NCBI GenBank assembly: GCA_026399575.1
Contig: JAPLQS010000077.1
Span: forward strand, 1 to 33,434
Direction: 5' to 3'
Source of the DNA: Nitrosospira sp.
GTDB taxonomy: Bacteria; Pseudomonadota; Gammaproteobacteria; Burkholderiales; Nitrosomonadaceae
Length of the DNA: 33,434 nt
Positions 31,845 to 33,434 of the stretch are shown in pieces. Within the stretch, counting starts at the first letter, position 1; the number at the start of each line of letters is the position of its first letter. The position numbers and the translations under genes are program-made. A model generated the notes under the pieces. That model worked only from the letters and a program-made list of their open reading frames with translations. It was not told the origin of the DNA and did not search any database.

Positions 31845-32393
31845 ATGAGCGCGCGTTATTTATTTCTGCTGGGTATGGTGGTGGGATTGGCAGCGGGCTG
31901 CGGCAAATCAGAGCCACCTGCCGTAACGCCGCCGTCTGCCGCGACTCCGGCCCCATCTCCTGCCGCATCAACTCCATCGGCTGCCGCGCCAGCGGCAGCC
32001 GATGCTGCGCTGCCAGCACCGACGCCGCAGAGCATCGCGGCGCGTAAACTGGACCCGGAGAAGATCAAGCGCGGCGCAGCCGTTTACCGTACGCATTGCG
32101 CATCCTGTCATGGTCCGAATGGCGAGGCCACTTCCAATTGGCGGGAGCAGGGAGCAGACGGCAGATATCCGCCACCGCCACTGGACGGCAGCGCCCACGC
32201 CTGGCATCACTCAACCGGGACGCTGGAAAAAATGATCCGGGAAGGCTCGCCTGTTATCGGCGGTATGCCGGCGTGGGATGGCAAATTGACCAATCAGGAA
32301 ATCGATGATGTGATCATCTGGATCAAAACGCTGTGGCCGGATGAGATTTACGATATCTGGTACAAGGAAATCGAGCGCAAGCAGAAGGATTAG
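31845..32393 (+). CDS. Monohaem cytochrome c lipoprotein
   Basis: 182 aa. Lipoprotein signal with LAAGC lipobox (Cys19), then a Pro/Ala/Ser-rich linker of about 45 residues, then a class I cytochrome c domain. Haem motif CASCH at 85-89; probable distal Met141 in IGGMPAWDGKLT. The PPPPLDGSAHAWHH segment and the C-terminal IKTLWPDEIYDIWYKEI resemble small high-potential cytochromes of Nitrosomonadales. It is 235 bp after the DUF411 gene; electron transfer with the cupredoxin is plausible but not shown. Confidence 0.9.
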   Translation: MSARYLFLLGMVVGLAAGCGKSEPPAVTPPSAATPAPSPAASTPSAAAPAAADAALPAPTPQSIAARKLDPEKIKRGAAVYRTHCASCHGPNGEATSNWREQGADGRYPPPPLDGSAHAWHHSTGTLEKMIREGSPVIGGMPAWDGKLTNQEIDDVIIWIKTLWPDEIYDIWYKEIERKQKD

Positions 32394-32394
32394 C

Positions 32395-32422
32395 GCCAGC
32401 ACCAGTGGAATCAGGTGCTGGC
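32395..32422. repeat. Inverted repeat after cytochrome c gene
   Basis: GCCAGCACC (32395-32403) and GGTGCTGGC (32414-32422) pair perfectly. No T-run on the plus strand. Possible weak terminator or transcript-end hairpin. A second pair, CCCGGGC (32464-32470) and GCCCGGG (32488-32494), lies closer to rplS. Confidence 0.5.
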
Positions 32423-32506
32423 AACAGCAGGGTGAGACTTTCAGACAGGCAACAGACTTAATTCCCGGGCAGGGTTGTCACTAAGCAGCCCGGGATGTAG
32501 AGCGAC

Positions 32507-32905
32507 TCAGGCCGATCCGCTTTTCTGCGCAGCCTTTTTTGCTGTCGCGCGGGCGGGAAGCTTCTCGCGGATGCGAGCCGACTTGCCGGAACGATCCCGC
32601 AGATAATAGAGTTTGGCGCGGCGCACGGCACCACGACGCTTGATCTCTATGCTGGCGATCAAAGGTGAATAAGTCTGGAAAGTCCGCTCCACGCCTTCAC
32701 CGCTGGACACTTTGCGCACGGTAAAAGCCGAGTTGAGGCCGCGATTGCGCTTGGCAATGACCACGCCTTCGTAAGCCTGTATCCGTTTACGGTCGCCTTC
32801 GACCACATTGACGTTAACGACAACGGTATCGCCGGGGGCAAAATCCGGGATAGTTTTGCCAAGGCGGGTGATTTCTTCGGTTTCAAGTTGATCGATCAAG
32901 TTCAT
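32507..32905 (-). CDS. rplS: 50S ribosomal protein L19
   Basis: 132 aa. Large-subunit protein at the 30S-50S interface. Family blocks: [58 protein letters not shown] and [23 protein letters not shown]. It has a basic Ala/Lys-rich tail. It starts three bases after the trmD stop, the usual rpsP-rimM-trmD-rplS order. Confidence 0.98.
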   Translation of the reverse strand: MNLIDQLETEEITRLGKTIPDFAPGDTVVVNVNVVEGDRKRIQAYEGVVIAKRNRGLNSAFTVRKVSSGEGVERTFQTYSPLIASIEIKRRGAVRRAKLYYLRDRSGKSARIREKLPARATAKKAAQKSGSA

Positions 32906-32908
32906 TTC

Positions 32909-33434
32909 TTACTCCTTAATTTGTTTCGCTTGCCTGGTGTTGTAGTCCTGCTTGAATTCTTCCAGCAATTTTCTTTCTTCCTCGGTCATGCCGTGTTCAA
33001 TTTTCAATGCCAGCAAATCAGGCCGTCTCAGCCATGTCCTGCCCAGCGCTTGCTGCAACCGCCAGCGATTGATTCTGGCGTGATTGCCGGACATCAGAAC
33101 TTCCGGTACAGCATCCCCTTGATACACTTCTGGCCGTGTGTAGTGGGGGCAGTCCAGTAAGTTCTTGCACCCATCAGAGAACGAGTCCTGGTTGGCCGAT
33201 TCCGGGTCACCCAGCACTCCCGGCATCTGTCGCACCACACTGTCTATCAGCACCATCGCTGCCAATTCGCCGCCGGAGAGCACGTAATCGCCAATGGAAA
33301 TTTCATCATCCACCTGGCGCGCCAGCAGGCGCTCATCCACGCCTTCATAACGTCCGCACAGCAGTATAACCCCCGACAGCTTGCCTAACTCCATCACCAC
33401 AGCCTGGTTGAGGAGCCGTCCCTGGGGGGAAAGG
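32909..33434 (-). CDS. trmD: tRNA (guanine-N1)-methyltransferase, C-terminal part, cut by window edge
   Basis: About 175 C-terminal residues are present and the frame stays open to 33434. TrmD methylates G37 of tRNAs. The visible start is [17 protein letters not shown], with the SAM-binding knot ([30 protein letters not shown]) and the C-terminal helical domain ([24 protein letters not shown]). AAGGAG near its stop serves rplS. Confidence 0.97.
   Translation of the reverse strand, partial: LSPQGRLLNQAVVMELGKLSGVILLCGRYEGVDERLLARQVDDEISIGDYVLSGGELAAMVLIDSVVRQMPGVLGDPESANQDSFSDGCKNLLDCPHYTRPEVYQGDAVPEVLMSGNHARINRWRLQQALGRTWLRRPDLLALKIEHGMTEEERKLLEEFKQDYNTRQAKQIKE

Overview
The window looks like a chromosomal piece of a betaproteobacterium, most likely in Nitrosomonadales (Gallionellaceae or a relative). 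This rests on gene content and order: trmD-rplS at the right edge, the block TPR lipoprotein-lolB-ispE-tRNA-Gln-prs-rplY-pth-ychF, mutM nearby, and many PEP-CTERM (exosortase-sorted) surface proteins. The genus is an inference. No exosortase, rRNA, CRISPR array or complete prophage is visible.

Layout. 1-72 holds the start of an IS3-family orfA running off the left edge. 160-10017 is an accessory surface-protein region: five intact PEP-CTERM genes (160, 889, 2299, 6875, 8233), one PEP-CTERM tail without a body (9610-9708), a secreted HExxH protein (3154), a TIGR03790-like protein (3947-5182, minus) divergent from a rhomboid protease (5269), an unknown minus-strand gene (8943-9266) and a 40-codon membrane peptide (9895). 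Three PEP-CTERM 3' ends share the same 3' UTR and terminator, pointing to duplication or recombination of a 3' module. Several strong palindromes lie between these genes.

10112-17066 (all minus) is housekeeping: ychF, pth, rplY, prs, tRNA-Gln(TTG), ispE, lolB and a TPR lipoprotein, with two clear terminators. 17342-21888 (plus) is a tightly coupled Gld-like ABC exporter operon (ATPase, permease, GldG-like and DUF4340 proteins) ending in mutM.

22238-24362 encodes a contractile-tail sheath and a tail-tube protein, and nothing else of such a machine (no baseplate, spike, ATPase or terminator protein). The pair is bracketed by members of a dispersed intergenic repeat (at least six copies between about 21.97 and 26.53 kb), among which sit small AT-rich genes. 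This orphan sheath-tube pair is the most interesting item in the window.

26670-29978 has a receiver-only response regulator, then proC, yggT, a DUF167 protein, sixA and an rluE-type pseudouridine synthase. 30194-32393 is a probable periplasmic copper/electron-transfer set: lipoprotein, cupredoxin, DUF411 protein and a monohaem cytochrome c lipoprotein. rplS and a truncated trmD (minus) close the window.
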